From the NCBI RefSeq assembly GCF_003050865.1, contig NZ_QAOK01000004.1, forward strand, positions 104,471-168,470: 64,000 nucleotides of DNA. The letters run 5' to 3'. Positions 18,429 to 27,172 of the stretch are shown in pieces. Made by a program: the position numbers and the translations under genes. The stretch is from Nitrosospira multiformis (GTDB lineage Bacteria > Pseudomonadota > Gammaproteobacteria > Burkholderiales > Nitrosomonadaceae). The notes below the pieces were generated by a model that was not told the origin of the DNA, made no database searches, and saw nothing but the letters and a program-made list of their open reading frames with translations. Position 1 is the first letter of the stretch, and every line of letters starts with the position of its first letter.

Positions 18429-20534
18429 TCAGGTAGCGCTAGTGCTGGTATGGGTCAGTTTTTTTGATCCGACGAGGTTATCGATGGCCGTAATCAATGC
18501 AACGGAATCCACAGGCTTGGGCAGGTGTTTCTGGTAGCCTGCGCTCATCATTCTGGTCCCGTCCTCCGGATGGGCGAATGCCGTGAGGGCGATAGCGGGC
18601 GTTGTTCCCCCATTTTCTGCCGAAAGGCTTCTCACCTCGGTAATGAACTGATACCCGTTTTTTTCGGGCATGCTGATATCACTGATAACAATATCCGGCT
18701 TCTCGGTCTTCAAGAGTTCCAAGCCATCTGCCGCACGCGCAGCCGTAATCACGCTTGCTTCCTGCTGCGCCAGAATCCGCCTGATGAGTTCGCGCGCATC
18801 CAGTTCATCATCGATAACCAGCACTTTCAAGCCCTTGAACAACGACTGCGGTTCGATGCATTCCTGTGAGGGGAGCGGTTCACTTTTTATCTCGGGAACA
18901 GGAGGAGCGATCGGCAGTTTGATGATAAAGGATGATCCTTCTCCCTCACCTGGACTTTCTGCATGCACCGTTCCACCGTGAAGCTCCACCAGTTGCTTCA
19001 CAATGGCGAGACCAAGGCCGAGTCCGCCGTACTGCCGCGTAAGCGAAGCATCCCCCTGCCGGAAGCGGTCAAAGACATAGGGCATGAATTCGGGAGTGAT
19101 TCCCAGTCCGGAGTCGCTTATCCTGATTTCGAGGAACAAGTCGCGCTGTTCTACTGTAACTTCTATTTTACCGCCCTTGGGCGTAAATTTTATCGAATTG
19201 GAGAGCAAATTCCAGAGTATCTGCTGGAGCCGATTGGAGTCTCCAATGATGGAATCGACTTTTTTGCCCAACGTTTTTTGCAGAATGATCCCTTTGGCCT
19301 GCGCTGTCGGCCTTACTGATTCGACCGATGTCTCGACCAGGTTGGTGATATCCTGCTGATGCATATCCAGTCTGACTTTTCCGGAGATGATACTGCTCAT
19401 CTCGAGGAGATCTTCAATCAGCTTGTTTTGGGCACGCGCATTTCGCTCGATCGTTTCCAGTCCGATGTGGATGTTCTCTTTTTTAAGGTTTCCGCTCAGG
19501 ATGAGTTGGGACCATCCCAGGATTGCATTTAACGGAGTTCTCAATTCATGGGAGAGGGTTGCCAGAAACTCGTCCTTAAGGCGACTTGCGCGCTCAGCTT
19601 CATTTCGGGCGATTCGCTCATTCTCGAGAAGCTGCTGTTTTTCCGCATCTGCCAGGGCTAATGCTTCGCCGAGCTTGGCGACCTCATTACTCGTCGCTTG
19701 CCCATAGCGACTGGGAAGAATGCCCCGGGTGACTCCCGCGACCTGGCGGCCGAGATCGGCCAACGGCCGTAGTATGTTGAGCCGGGTATAAAAAATAATG
19801 CCCAGGGTGGCCACCAGGGCGACAAAGATAAGCGCCATCTCAAAGATGATCTGGCGTTCGAGTCGCGCCAGGCCGAGATTTGATTGGGTTTGCATCCGTT
19901 CACTGAATAAATCAATGAATGTCTGAATCGGCTTCATGATGGCAGCTTTTTCCGCAATATAGCGTTCACTGAACAGGAGCTTTATCGCCAAATCACGATC
20001 GGGTTTGCCGCGTACGGTAAAATTGCCGTCACCATCGTCATATAAGCCTTCCATTGCAGCAAAGGCGCGCTGCTCGAGTTTGACCAGGTTGTTGGAGCGT
20101 TCCAGCGATTCTTTCAGCAAGGCATATTCCTCATTGTTCAGGCCTCCTTGCTGAAACTTCTCCAGTAGCGGGACAGCGCCGTTTTGCCTGACGACGGAAG
20201 TCTTCCCTGCCATTATAAGATCCCAGTATGTCGGGGAATAATTCAACGGCCGCGGATGCCGGCCATCGCGAATCTCCAGTATCTCGTTGAAATAACGTTT
20301 GTAAACGGGGTCTCCTGTAACAACATAGGTACGCGCCATGCGTGTGAGGTCACTGGAGGTATGAAGCAGCTCATCCCCAAGCAGAAGCGCCTGGAATCGG
20401 TGACGCTCGGCGATATTGATCTCCTCACGAATACTCATCGAATGAAAGACGAGCGCACCGATCGCCGCAAGCAACAGCGCAAGGGTAACATTGGAAAAAC
20501 TGATAAAGTTTCTGATATTCATGAATCGCTGCAA
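18429..20534 (-). CDS. Hybrid sensor histidine kinase/response regulator
   Basis: 701 residues. Two membrane segments (about 13-33 and 230-248) enclose a mainly helical periplasmic sensor of about 195 residues. Then follow HAMP (about 249-300), HisKA with SHELRTPLN (phospho-acceptor His329), a HATPase with NLLSNSIKFT (N box, near 442), DSGLGI (G1, near 474), the F box FDRFRQGD and GGLGLGLAIV (G2), and a C-terminal receiver with acidic pair IDDE near 574, phospho-acceptor Asp619 and conserved Thr651/Lys673. All catalytic residues are intact. No separate DNA-binding response regulator is nearby, so the output partner is unknown. It is divergent from a sulfate-binding-type periplasmic protein gene 234 bp away; that protein could deliver a ligand to the sensor, but this is only an inference. 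Confidence 0.92.
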   Translation of the reverse strand: MQRFMNIRNFISFSNVTLALLLAAIGALVFHSMSIREEINIAERHRFQALLLGDELLHTSSDLTRMARTYVVTGDPVYKRYFNEILEIRDGRHPRPLNYSPTYWDLIMAGKTSVVRQNGAVPLLEKFQQGGLNNEEYALLKESLERSNNLVKLEQRAFAAMEGLYDDGDGNFTVRGKPDRDLAIKLLFSERYIAEKAAIMKPIQTFIDLFSERMQTQSNLGLARLERQIIFEMALIFVALVATLGIIFYTRLNILRPLADLGRQVAGVTRGILPSRYGQATSNEVAKLGEALALADAEKQQLLENERIARNEAERASRLKDEFLATLSHELRTPLNAILGWSQLILSGNLKKENIHIGLETIERNARAQNKLIEDLLEMSSIISGKVRLDMHQQDITNLVETSVESVRPTAQAKGIILQKTLGKKVDSIIGDSNRLQQILWNLLSNSIKFTPKGGKIEVTVEQRDLFLEIRISDSGLGITPEFMPYVFDRFRQGDASLTRQYGGLGLGLAIVKQLVELHGGTVHAESPGEGEGSSFIIKLPIAPPVPEIKSEPLPSQECIEPQSLFKGLKVLVIDDELDARELIRRILAQQEASVITAARAADGLELLKTEKPDIVISDISMPEKNGYQFITEVRSLSAENGGTTPAIALTAFAHPEDGTRMMSAGYQKHLPKPVDSVALITAIDNLVGSKKLTHTSTSAT

Positions 20535-20768
20535 TTGCCCGTCAATTACCTATTGCATCATTGCCTGTTTTAATTTTATACGCCTGGACTCCCGAGCGCG
20601 ATTTATTTACAGACCCTGTACCGAGCCGAGGGGGATATACGGCAAGCGGCTTCCCTCCCGCTTTTCTAAAAGAAAGAACGGCAACCCGCTCTATTTCTTC
20701 ATTTCCATGCAATGCTGTTGAAATAAACCGGTGGTAGATTTCCTAGTATCAATACACAGGAGGAAAAG

Positions 20769-21785
20769 ATGCGTTCATATCACTTCCGGCTGGTTTTTGC
20801 GATTCTGGCAATTCTGCTCAGCTTCAGTGCAGCAGTTGCCGCGCTGCATAGCATGTCCGCGAACTACAGTTCCGATGCAAATCACAAAATGTTTGATGAT
20901 TTCAACAAGGCGTTTATCAAGCACTGGAAAACGCGCACCGGTGTGGAGGTTACGACTCGGCATGCGGAAAGCAAGCCGGGTATCCCCCTCCGGGCGAATG
21001 TAGATGGGCTTGATGTCACGTCACTTGCTCTATCCTATGATCCGGAGACACTGCAAAAAGCCAGTAAATTTTCGTTACCTGACTGGCAAAAACCCTTACC
21101 ACAAAAGTCACCCTATACCTCAACCATTGTCTTTCTGGTGCGCAATGGCAACCCGAAGAAGGTGCGGGATTGGAATGATCTTGCGAACCCCGGTATCGAG
21201 ATTGTAACTTCCAGTCCAAAGACTTCCGGGGATGCTCGCTGGAGTTACCTGGCTGCCTGGGGGTATGCGCTCAAGCAGCCTGGAGGAAGTGACGTAACGG
21301 CGATTGAATTCATAAAAAAAATATTTGGCAACGTAAAGACTCTGGAAACCGGAACGCATGGTTCAGTAACGACTTTCGTCGAACGCGGCAGAGGGGATGT
21401 GCTGCTGACTTGGGAGAATGAAGCGCACCTGATCGTCAAAGAGCATGGCGGAGACAAATTTGAGATCGTTACCCCCTCCCTCTCCATCCTGGCCGAACCC
21501 GCTGTGAGTATAGTAAGTGATGTTCCCTCGCGGAATGGAACGCATGAAGTGAGCAGGGCTTACATCGATTATCTCTACACACTGAAGGCACAGGAAATAG
21601 CAGCCAGACACTATTATCGCCCGCGTGATGAGAGGATGGCCGCCAGGTATTCGATGCAGTTTCCATCCCTCGAATTGTTTACCGTCGATGACATGTTTGG
21701 GGGCTGGAAGGAGGCTCGCAACATCCATTTTGCGGACGGCGGCATTTTCGACCGAATTCAAACGCATTCAAGCGCGTTTCACTGA
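20769..21785 (+). CDS. Sulfate/thiosulfate ABC transporter-type substrate-binding protein
   Basis: 338 residues with an N-terminal signal peptide (about 1-25). The body matches the Sbp/CysP family: DVTSLALSYDPE near residue 80, VFLVRNGNPKKVRDWNDL, then SPKTSGDARWSYLAAWGYA (the family's NPKTSG-type signature) and TTFVERGRGDVLLTWENEA. It therefore probably binds sulfate or a related oxyanion in the periplasm. No ABC permease or ATPase gene adjoins it, unlike a normal cys operon. The ATG has an excellent AGGAGG site. Either it serves a transporter encoded elsewhere, or it works with the divergently encoded hybrid kinase. Confidence 0.85.
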   Translation: MRSYHFRLVFAILAILLSFSAAVAALHSMSANYSSDANHKMFDDFNKAFIKHWKTRTGVEVTTRHAESKPGIPLRANVDGLDVTSLALSYDPETLQKASKFSLPDWQKPLPQKSPYTSTIVFLVRNGNPKKVRDWNDLANPGIEIVTSSPKTSGDARWSYLAAWGYALKQPGGSDVTAIEFIKKIFGNVKTLETGTHGSVTTFVERGRGDVLLTWENEAHLIVKEHGGDKFEIVTPSLSILAEPAVSIVSDVPSRNGTHEVSRAYIDYLYTLKAQEIAARHYYRPRDERMAARYSMQFPSLELFTVDDMFGGWKEARNIHFADGGIFDRIQTHSSAFH

Positions 21786-22281
21786 AATTGCAGCCGCCTG
21801 TCAGTGTGGCAGTGTTTCCAGCTGACATTCATGCCTACTACAACCTTCTACAAATTCCTGCTATCTTTCCGACCGCAATTTTCTCCCTCTTTCAAACCCG
21901 CAGTTTCATCGAAATAAAAAATTCTTTTCGGGCTTCTCACCTTTTTCTTTGCTACTGACTGCTTTTTGCTTCAGCCATCTTCAGTCCCTCAGCTTCCTTG
22001 AGCGGGAAGGTGACTGCGAGCAAGAGCAGGCTTTTTGCGCAACTATACGTTTTGCACCAGCGACTTATAGTATTCGTCGAAATACGGCTAATTGGCTTTT
22101 TCCAATTTATGTGCGCCAGCGCACTGAGCTATAAGCGATAGCGCGGGATGATTGAATCGCAGGATCAGAAAAGAAGCCGGTGTGGAGCAGGGCATGAATG
22201 GCCTTTAGCTGCGACATGAATGGCCTTTAGCTGCGAGTCATTGGCGACCCTTAATTCAAACCTAGTCGGGAGAAAAACAGC
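21786..22281. other. 496-bp intergenic region upstream of the BON lipoprotein
   Basis: No gene is supported. The 3' part holds a 22-bp perfect direct repeat (22193-22236). The region should contain the promoter of the BON/CsbD group, but I could not settle on one. Confidence 0.5.
22193..22236. repeat. 22-bp direct tandem repeat
   Basis: Two perfect adjacent copies of a 22-bp unit that starts CATGAATGGCC and ends TGCGA, at 22193-22214 and 22215-22236, about 45 bp before the BON lipoprotein ATG. It may be replication slippage or a doubled regulator site. Confidence 0.8.
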
Positions 22282-22881
22282 ATGAGTATTCAAAATAAAT
22301 CGCTTGTTCTGACCATTGCGCTCATCAGTGCGCTTGCCCTCGCGGGCTGCGGAAAGAAAGAAGAGAAAGCCCCTGCCCCCGGGGAGCCGAAGACGGAAGC
22401 TCAAACAGCTCCAACGACGATTGGCACCGAGATTGACGACACCGCGATTACCACTAAAGTAAAAACTGCGCTTCTGGCGGACGATTACGTCAAGGGACTG
22501 GACATCAAGGTGGAGACGCGCAAAGGGGAAGTTCAGCTCAGCGGATACGTGGATAGCCAGGAGCAGATTGACAAGGCGGTTTCAATTGCGAAGGGTATTG
22601 AAGGCGTCAAAAACGTCAACAATGAAATGATGGTAAAAGGAGGCGAAGCCTCGGTTGGCGAAAAGATCGATGACACTATCATTACTACGAAGATCAAGGC
22701 TGCGCTGGCGGGTGATGACAGCATCAAGAACAGTACTGATATCGCAGTAGAAACCCAGGAGGGGGAGGTTCAGCTTAGCGGTCATGCGAACGATCAAGCC
22801 CAGATGGATCGCGCTGTCGAGATCGCACGTGGTGTTGAAGGTGTCAAGAATGTCGTCAATAAAATGAGCATCAAGGAATAA
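22282..22881 (+). CDS. BON domain lipoprotein (OsmY-like)
   Basis: 199 residues. The signal peptide ends in a lipobox, LALAGC, so the protein is probably lipid-anchored at Cys23. A short Lys/Glu/Pro linker precedes two BON domains (about residues 50-118 and 127-198), each with the pattern IDDTxITTKxKxAL...VQLSG...GVKNV. BON domains bind membranes or phospholipid in osmotic- and envelope-stress proteins such as OsmY. The start has a GGGAGA site. It heads a same-strand group of BON, CsbD, BON and CsbD genes. Its second half is close to the BON protein at 23261, a recent paralogue. Confidence 0.92.
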   Translation: MSIQNKSLVLTIALISALALAGCGKKEEKAPAPGEPKTEAQTAPTTIGTEIDDTAITTKVKTALLADDYVKGLDIKVETRKGEVQLSGYVDSQEQIDKAVSIAKGIEGVKNVNNEMMVKGGEASVGEKIDDTIITTKIKAALAGDDSIKNSTDIAVETQEGEVQLSGHANDQAQMDRAVEIARGVEGVKNVVNKMSIKE

Positions 22882-22958
22882 ATAGGATTCAGAAGCGTCT
22901 GCACCGCGGGCGCCAATTTCAGGATTTTTAACTGAATCAGACCAGAAAGGAGCCAAAA

Positions 22959-23177
22959 ATGAACTGGGATCAAGTAGAAGGCAACTGGAAGCAATTCAAG
23001 GGTAAAGTAAAAGAGCAGTGGGGCAAGCTCACCGATGATCATATCGACCAGATCGCCGGACGGAAGGATCAACTCTCCGGTCATATCCAGGAAACATACG
23101 GGATCACGAAGGAAGAAGCCGAGAAACAGATCAATGAATGGGAAAAACAGCAGGACACACATCATCGCTCCTGTTAA
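22959..23177 (+). CDS. CsbD family stress protein, copy 1
   Basis: 72 residues and highly charged. Starts MNWDQVEGNWKQFKGKVKEQ and contains KLTDDHIDQIAGRKDQLSG, the full CsbD domain. Family members are small, abundant stress-response proteins, first described as sigma-B-dependent in Bacillus; the molecular role is not settled. The ribosome site AAAGGAG is strong. Its near-identical partner at 23920 differs at only a few positions (for example Q/E and K/R changes), so the pair arose by recent duplication. It sits 77 bp after the BON lipoprotein gene. Confidence 0.92.
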   Translation: MNWDQVEGNWKQFKGKVKEQWGKLTDDHIDQIAGRKDQLSGHIQETYGITKEEAEKQINEWEKQQDTHHRSC

Positions 23178-23260
23178 AGAGAAAAGTGGGACGGGTGGTA
23201 GGGGGCTTATTTGCCAACCTACCTAGGTACACAAAATAAAACCATCAAAACGAGGGAATC

Positions 23261-23830
23261 ATGCGTAAATCAAATGTCATTCTTGCCGCACTCGGTTTCT
23301 CAGTCAGTTTTGCCCTGCTGGCCCAGCAACCTGTCTTCGGAGAACCTAAGTCGGAGGCGAAAACGACGATTGGCACCGAGATTGACGATACCGCGATTAC
23401 CACTAAGGTAAAAACCGCGCTTCTGGCGGACGATTACGTCAAGGGACTGGACATCAAGGTGGAGACGCGCAAAGGGGTGGTCCAGCTCAGTGGCTATGTG
23501 GATAGCCCGGAGCAGATTGACAAGGCCGTTGCGATTACAAAGGGTATCAAGGGGGTAAAAAACGTTGACAACAAAATGATGGTAAAGGGGGATGAGGCCT
23601 CGGTCGGCGAGAAGATAGATGACAGTATTATCAGCACCAAAGTCAAGGCTGCACTGGCGGGTGATGAGAGCATCAAAAACAGTACTGACATTGCGGTGGA
23701 AACGCACGAAGGGAAAGTTCAACTCAGCGGGTATGCAAACGATAAAGCGCAGATGAATCGCGCTGTCAAGGTTGCGCGTGGCGTTGAAGGTGTCAAGAAT
23801 GTGGTCAATAAAATAAGCATCAAGCGATAG
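23261..23830 (+). CDS. Periplasmic BON domain protein, paralogue of 22282
   Basis: 189 residues. The N-terminal signal peptide (MRKSNVILAALGFSVSFALL, cut after AQ) has no lipobox Cys, so the mature protein should be soluble in the periplasm. Two BON domains follow (about 42-110 and 118-188) and match those of the lipoprotein at 22282 almost word for word through the first domain. The signal peptide and upstream DNA instead match the unrelated gene at 24211. The gene therefore looks like a mosaic: front from one neighbour, body from another. GAGGGAA precedes the ATG. A role in envelope or osmotic stress is inferred from the family. Confidence 0.9.
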   Translation: MRKSNVILAALGFSVSFALLAQQPVFGEPKSEAKTTIGTEIDDTAITTKVKTALLADDYVKGLDIKVETRKGVVQLSGYVDSPEQIDKAVAITKGIKGVKNVDNKMMVKGDEASVGEKIDDSIISTKVKAALAGDESIKNSTDIAVETHEGKVQLSGYANDKAQMNRAVKVARGVEGVKNVVNKISIKR

Positions 23831-23919
23831 GAATTCCAGATTATCGACAGTAGATCGGTATCAATGAGCATGAATGTTCAAGAGTTTTTCAAACTGGATC
23901 AGACTTAAAGGAGCTAAAA

Positions 23920-24138
23920 ATGAACTGGGATCAAGTAGAAGGCAACTGGAAGCAATTCAAGGGTAAAGTGAAAGAGCAGTGGGGCAAGCTCACCGATGAT
24001 CATATCGACGAGATCGCCGGACGAAGGGATCAGCTCTCCGGCCAGATCCAGGAATCATACGGGATCACGAAGGAAGAAGCCGAGAAACAGATCAATGAAT
24101 GGGAAAAACAGCAGGACACACATCATCGTTCCTATTGA
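23920..24138 (+). CDS. CsbD family stress protein, copy 2
   Basis: 72 residues, nearly identical to the protein at 22959, including the opening MNWDQVEGNWKQFKGKVKEQ and the tail EKQQDTHHRS. The 5' flank (AAAGGAGCTAAAA) and part of the 3' flank are also conserved between copies, showing that a segment and not only the coding region was duplicated. It lies 89 bp after the second BON gene and 72 bp before the signal-peptide protein at 24211. The expected role is general stress, as for its twin. Confidence 0.92.
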   Translation: MNWDQVEGNWKQFKGKVKEQWGKLTDDHIDEIAGRRDQLSGQIQESYGITKEEAEKQINEWEKQQDTHHRSY

Positions 24139-24210
24139 AGGGAAAAGTGGGAATGGAGGACTGTTTTTCTGTCCGAACCACACAGTCAAATCATCAAAGC
24201 GAGGGGAATC

Positions 24211-24627
24211 ATGCGTAAATTAAACGTCATTCTTGTTGCACTCGGCTTCTCGGTCAGTTCAGCCGTGATGGCGCAGCAATATCGGCTGCCATCCGACGTC
24301 TATGAGGTATATATGGCCGACAAGGAGCGCATCGAGCGTGAATACAAGGCGGACAAGCAGCGCTGTGATTCCCTTGATGGCAATGCCGAGGATATATGCG
24401 AGGCGGAAGCCAAAGGTCGGGAAGAAGTTGCAAAGGCCGAGCTGGAAGATAAGTACAGGCCATCGAAGGAAAGCCGGTACGAAGTGCGGGCGGCAAAAGC
24501 GAAAGCTGACTATCGGGTGGCGAAAGAGCGATGTGATGACCTGTCAGGCAATGTGAAGGATGTGTGTCTAGAAGAAGCAAAAGCTGCGCAAGCGGCTGCG
24601 ATAGCGGATGCCAAGAGGGAAGATTAG
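24211..24627 (+). CDS. Secreted protein with two Cys-x9-Cys repeats, function unknown
   Basis: 138 residues. The signal peptide (MRKLNVILVALGFSVSSAVMA, cut before QQY) is nearly the same as that of the BON protein at 23261. The mature part is charged, helical and built from two similar units, RCDSLDGNAEDICEAEAK and RCDDLSGNVKDVCLEEAK, each with a Cys pair nine residues apart. The spacing suggests two helical hairpins each closed by a disulfide in the periplasm. I do not recognise a named family. It is the last gene before a terminator pair at 24628-24664 and probably part of the stress group. Confidence 0.8.
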   Translation: MRKLNVILVALGFSVSSAVMAQQYRLPSDVYEVYMADKERIEREYKADKQRCDSLDGNAEDICEAEAKGREEVAKAELEDKYRPSKESRYEVRAAKAKADYRVAKERCDDLSGNVKDVCLEEAKAAQAAAIADAKRED

Positions 24628-24664
24628 GAATCTCTGAATAGATTCCTCTTGCGAGAGGTTTTCC
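24628..24664 (+). terminator. Rho-independent terminator after the BON/CsbD group
   Basis: Two adjacent hairpins: GGAATC/GATTCC (24628-24646) and CCTCT/AGAGG with TGCG loop (24645-24658), the second followed by TTTTCC. Confidence 0.65.
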
Positions 24665-24789
24665 ATTAGCACAATACTCAGAAGAGCGGGCTTGAGGATA
24701 TATCCCTGGCAAGTAAAGCAAGCGTCATGTAGCCAAGATCCAAGGGTGGTGCTTGCTGATAACTTCATGATAACGAAAAGGAGGCTATC

Positions 24790-24939
24790 ATGCTTTACAC
24801 AATCGCTGTTGTTTTGATCATCCTGTGGCTATTGGGATTGGTCAGTTCCTATACGATGGGCGGCTTCATACACCTTCTTCTGGTAATAGCCATCGTGGTG
24901 ATTCTGCTTCGGGTAATCAGCGGCCGCAAACCGCTTTGA
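24790..24939 (+). CDS. Lmo0937-type mini membrane protein
   Basis: 49 residues, too short for most ORF callers. Two hydrophobic helices (LYTIAVVLIILWLLGLVSS and HLLLVIAIVVILLRVI) flank a short TMGGFI turn, and the protein ends SGRKPL. This matches the small lmo0937-type membrane protein family found in many proteobacteria near stress genes. The ATG has a strong AAGGAGG site seven bases upstream. It lies between the BON/CsbD group and the CBS protein on the same strand. The function is unknown. Confidence 0.85.
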   Translation: MLYTIAVVLIILWLLGLVSSYTMGGFIHLLLVIAIVVILLRVISGRKPL

Positions 24940-24986
24940 TTTATGTGCGCCCGTGAGACCACAGGCGAGCCGATGAGGAGAATGAC

Positions 24987-25406
24987 ATGCAAAGGATAAG
25001 CGAAGTGATGAGTTCGGATGTGCAGACCATCAGCCCGGACGCAACCATCGAGGAGGCAGCCCAGGAAATGCGCGACGGCGACTTCGGGCTCTTGCCCGTG
25101 GGAGATGAAGAGCAGTTGCTGGGTGTCATCACTGATCGCGACATTGCCATCAGAGCGGTGGCGGAGGGCAGGGGGCCAAGCACTCCGGTCAGTGAAATCA
25201 TGTCCGAAGATGTGATATGGGCTCATGAGGATGATTCGATAGAGGAAGCAGCCGAGATCATGAGCGACAACCAGATCCGCCGCCTGCCGGTCGTGAACGC
25301 CGAACAACGACTGGTGGGAATCGTCTCTCTCGGGGATTTTGCAGTGGATGCCTCCGATATCGGACCGGTTGCGAATGCCCTTACCGAAATTTCCAATCCG
25401 ACCTGA
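24987..25406 (+). CDS. CBS domain pair protein
   Basis: 139 residues consisting of two CBS domains and nothing else: residues 1-60 (VMSSDVQTISPDATIEEAA ... LLGVITDRDIAIRAV) and 68-125 (IMSEDVIWAHEDDSIEEAA ... LVGIVSLGDFAV). The pair should form a Bateman module that binds an adenine nucleotide. Stand-alone CBS pairs are taken to be regulatory or stress proteins. The start has GAGGAG upstream. The gene ends at a bidirectional terminator shared with guaA. It is placed with the stress genes before it, only 47 bp after the mini membrane protein. Confidence 0.9.
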   Translation: MQRISEVMSSDVQTISPDATIEEAAQEMRDGDFGLLPVGDEEQLLGVITDRDIAIRAVAEGRGPSTPVSEIMSEDVIWAHEDDSIEEAAEIMSDNQIRRLPVVNAEQRLVGIVSLGDFAVDASDIGPVANALTEISNPT

Positions 25407-25417
25407 GTTTATTCAGG

Positions 25418-25448
25418 AAAAGCATCCGGGGTTCCTCCGGATGCTTTT
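25418..25448. terminator. Bidirectional terminator between the CBS gene and guaA
   Basis: A perfect 12-bp stem, AAAAGCATCCGG/CCGGATGCTTTT with a 7-base loop. It gives a T run on both strands, so it can end both converging transcripts. The right arm reaches into the TAA stop codon of guaA (25447-25449). Confidence 0.9.
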
Positions 25449-27009
25449 ACTCCCACTCGATGGTAGCAGGCGGTTTGCCTGATATGTCGTAAACCACCCG
25501 GTTTATTCCACGTACTTCGTTAACAATGCGGTTGGATATGCGGGCAAGCAGGGCGTAAGGAAGTTCTGCCCAGCGCGCTGTCATGAAATCTTCGGTCTGA
25601 ACAGCACGCAGCGCTACGACAAAATCATAGGTGCGGCCATCGCCCATGACCCCGACCGATTTTACTGGTAGAAAGACAGCAAACGCTTGGGAGATTTTTT
25701 CATACCAGCCTGCATCGCGTAATTCCTCGATAAAGATTGCATCGGCACGCCGCAATAATTCGGCGTACTCGCGCTTGACCTCGCCGAGAATGCGCACTCC
25801 AAGGCCCGGCCCCGGAAAAGGGTGACGAAAGACCATATCATGAGGCAGACCCAGGGCCAGTCCAAGCTCGCGTACTTCATCCTTGAACAATTCCCGCAAC
25901 GGCTCCAGAAGCTTCAGATGCAATGTTTCCGGCAGGCCGCCGACATTGTGGTGGGATTTGATCGTGTTCGCCTTTTTTGTTCCGGCGCCGGCAGATTCGA
26001 TGACATCCGGATAAATTGTTCCCTGGGCAAGCCAGCGCGCATTCGCGATTTTTGCTGCTTCCCCCTGGAATACCTCGACGAATTCGCGTCCGATAATGCG
26101 ACGCTTCGCTTCCGGATCCGTGATCCCTTGCAAATGTCCTAGAAATTCTTCGCTGGCATCGACATGAACGACTTTTACGCCGAGATTTCGGCTGAAGGTG
26201 TCCATTACCTGTTCGGCCTCATTCAGGCGCAGCAGGCCGTTGTCCACGAAAACACAGGTAAGCTGCTTGCCAATAGCACGATGAATGAGGGCCGCTGCAA
26301 CGGAAGAATCCACGCCGCCGGACAGCCCCAGAATAACCTCGTCCGGTCCCACTTCAGAACGGATTCTGCCAACCGCTTCCTCCAGATAGTCGGGCATGTT
26401 CCAGTCATAAGCGAGTCCGCAAATTTCATGGACGAACCTGTCTATAATGGCTTTGCCTTGCGGGGTATGAGTGACCTCCGGATGGAATTGCATCCCGTAG
26501 AACCCTCGCACTCCATCCGCTATGGCGGCCAGGGGGGTGGCAGGGTTGCTTGCCATGACCTGGAAACCGGGAGGAAGAATGTTCACGCTGTCGCCATGGC
26601 TCATCCACACATCCAGAAGCTTTTGGCCTGCTGCATCAGTACGATCATGGATATCCTGAAGCAGGCCGGCCAGGTCTTTTACCTGCAATTCGGCGTAACC
26701 GAATTCACGCACTTTCGAGTTTTCAACTGAACCACCCAACTGCGCCGCCATGGTTTGCATGCCATAGCAGATGCCCATTACCGGCACTCCCAGTTCAAAG
26801 ACGATTTGTGGAGCACGCGGCGTCTCATCGTCGGCCACGGAGGCCGGCCCCCCGGAAAGGATAATGCCTGCCGGAGCAAAATTCCTGATGAATTCCGGGC
26901 TTACGTCAAAAGGATGAATTTCGCAGTAGACATTACTTTCCCGCACGCGGCGGGCAATCAACTGCGTATATTGGGAACCAAAGTCAAGGATGAGTATTTT
27001 TTGATGCAT
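25447..27009 (-). CDS. guaA: GMP synthase (glutamine-hydrolysing)
   Basis: 520 residues from ATG 27009 (a TTG two codons earlier is less likely). It converts XMP, glutamine and ATP to GMP, the last step of guanine nucleotide synthesis, in the cytoplasm. The N-terminal class I glutamine amidotransferase has GICYGMQ (nucleophile Cys81) and the FHPEVTHT His/Glu pair. The ATP pyrophosphatase has the P-loop LSGGVDSSV, and the C-terminal dimerisation domain ends in the conserved [10 protein letters not shown]. It follows guaB on the same strand with a 164-bp gap. A terminator hairpin overlaps its stop codon. Confidence 0.98.
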   Translation of the reverse strand: MHQKILILDFGSQYTQLIARRVRESNVYCEIHPFDVSPEFIRNFAPAGIILSGGPASVADDETPRAPQIVFELGVPVMGICYGMQTMAAQLGGSVENSKVREFGYAELQVKDLAGLLQDIHDRTDAAGQKLLDVWMSHGDSVNILPPGFQVMASNPATPLAAIADGVRGFYGMQFHPEVTHTPQGKAIIDRFVHEICGLAYDWNMPDYLEEAVGRIRSEVGPDEVILGLSGGVDSSVAAALIHRAIGKQLTCVFVDNGLLRLNEAEQVMDTFSRNLGVKVVHVDASEEFLGHLQGITDPEAKRRIIGREFVEVFQGEAAKIANARWLAQGTIYPDVIESAGAGTKKANTIKSHHNVGGLPETLHLKLLEPLRELFKDEVRELGLALGLPHDMVFRHPFPGPGLGVRILGEVKREYAELLRRADAIFIEELRDAGWYEKISQAFAVFLPVKSVGVMGDGRTYDFVVALRAVQTEDFMTARWAELPYALLARISNRIVNEVRGINRVVYDISGKPPATIEWE

Positions 27010-27172
27010 GACCAAAGCTCTCGGACCCGATCATCGAACGTTCAGAGAGCGGAAATCCGTCCTAAAATGAATAATGCTGTCAGTGAAGAGGGGAGAAAAG
27101 TAGCAGGGCAGACTGTAGGTGCAACAGTGGGGGCCGAGACAATATATTATTGTCATGCAACGCCATTTGCGT

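Noticed and set aside
22193..22236. Direct repeat considered as a transposon target-site duplication
   Set aside because: The two copies are adjacent with nothing between them, so no element is flanked.
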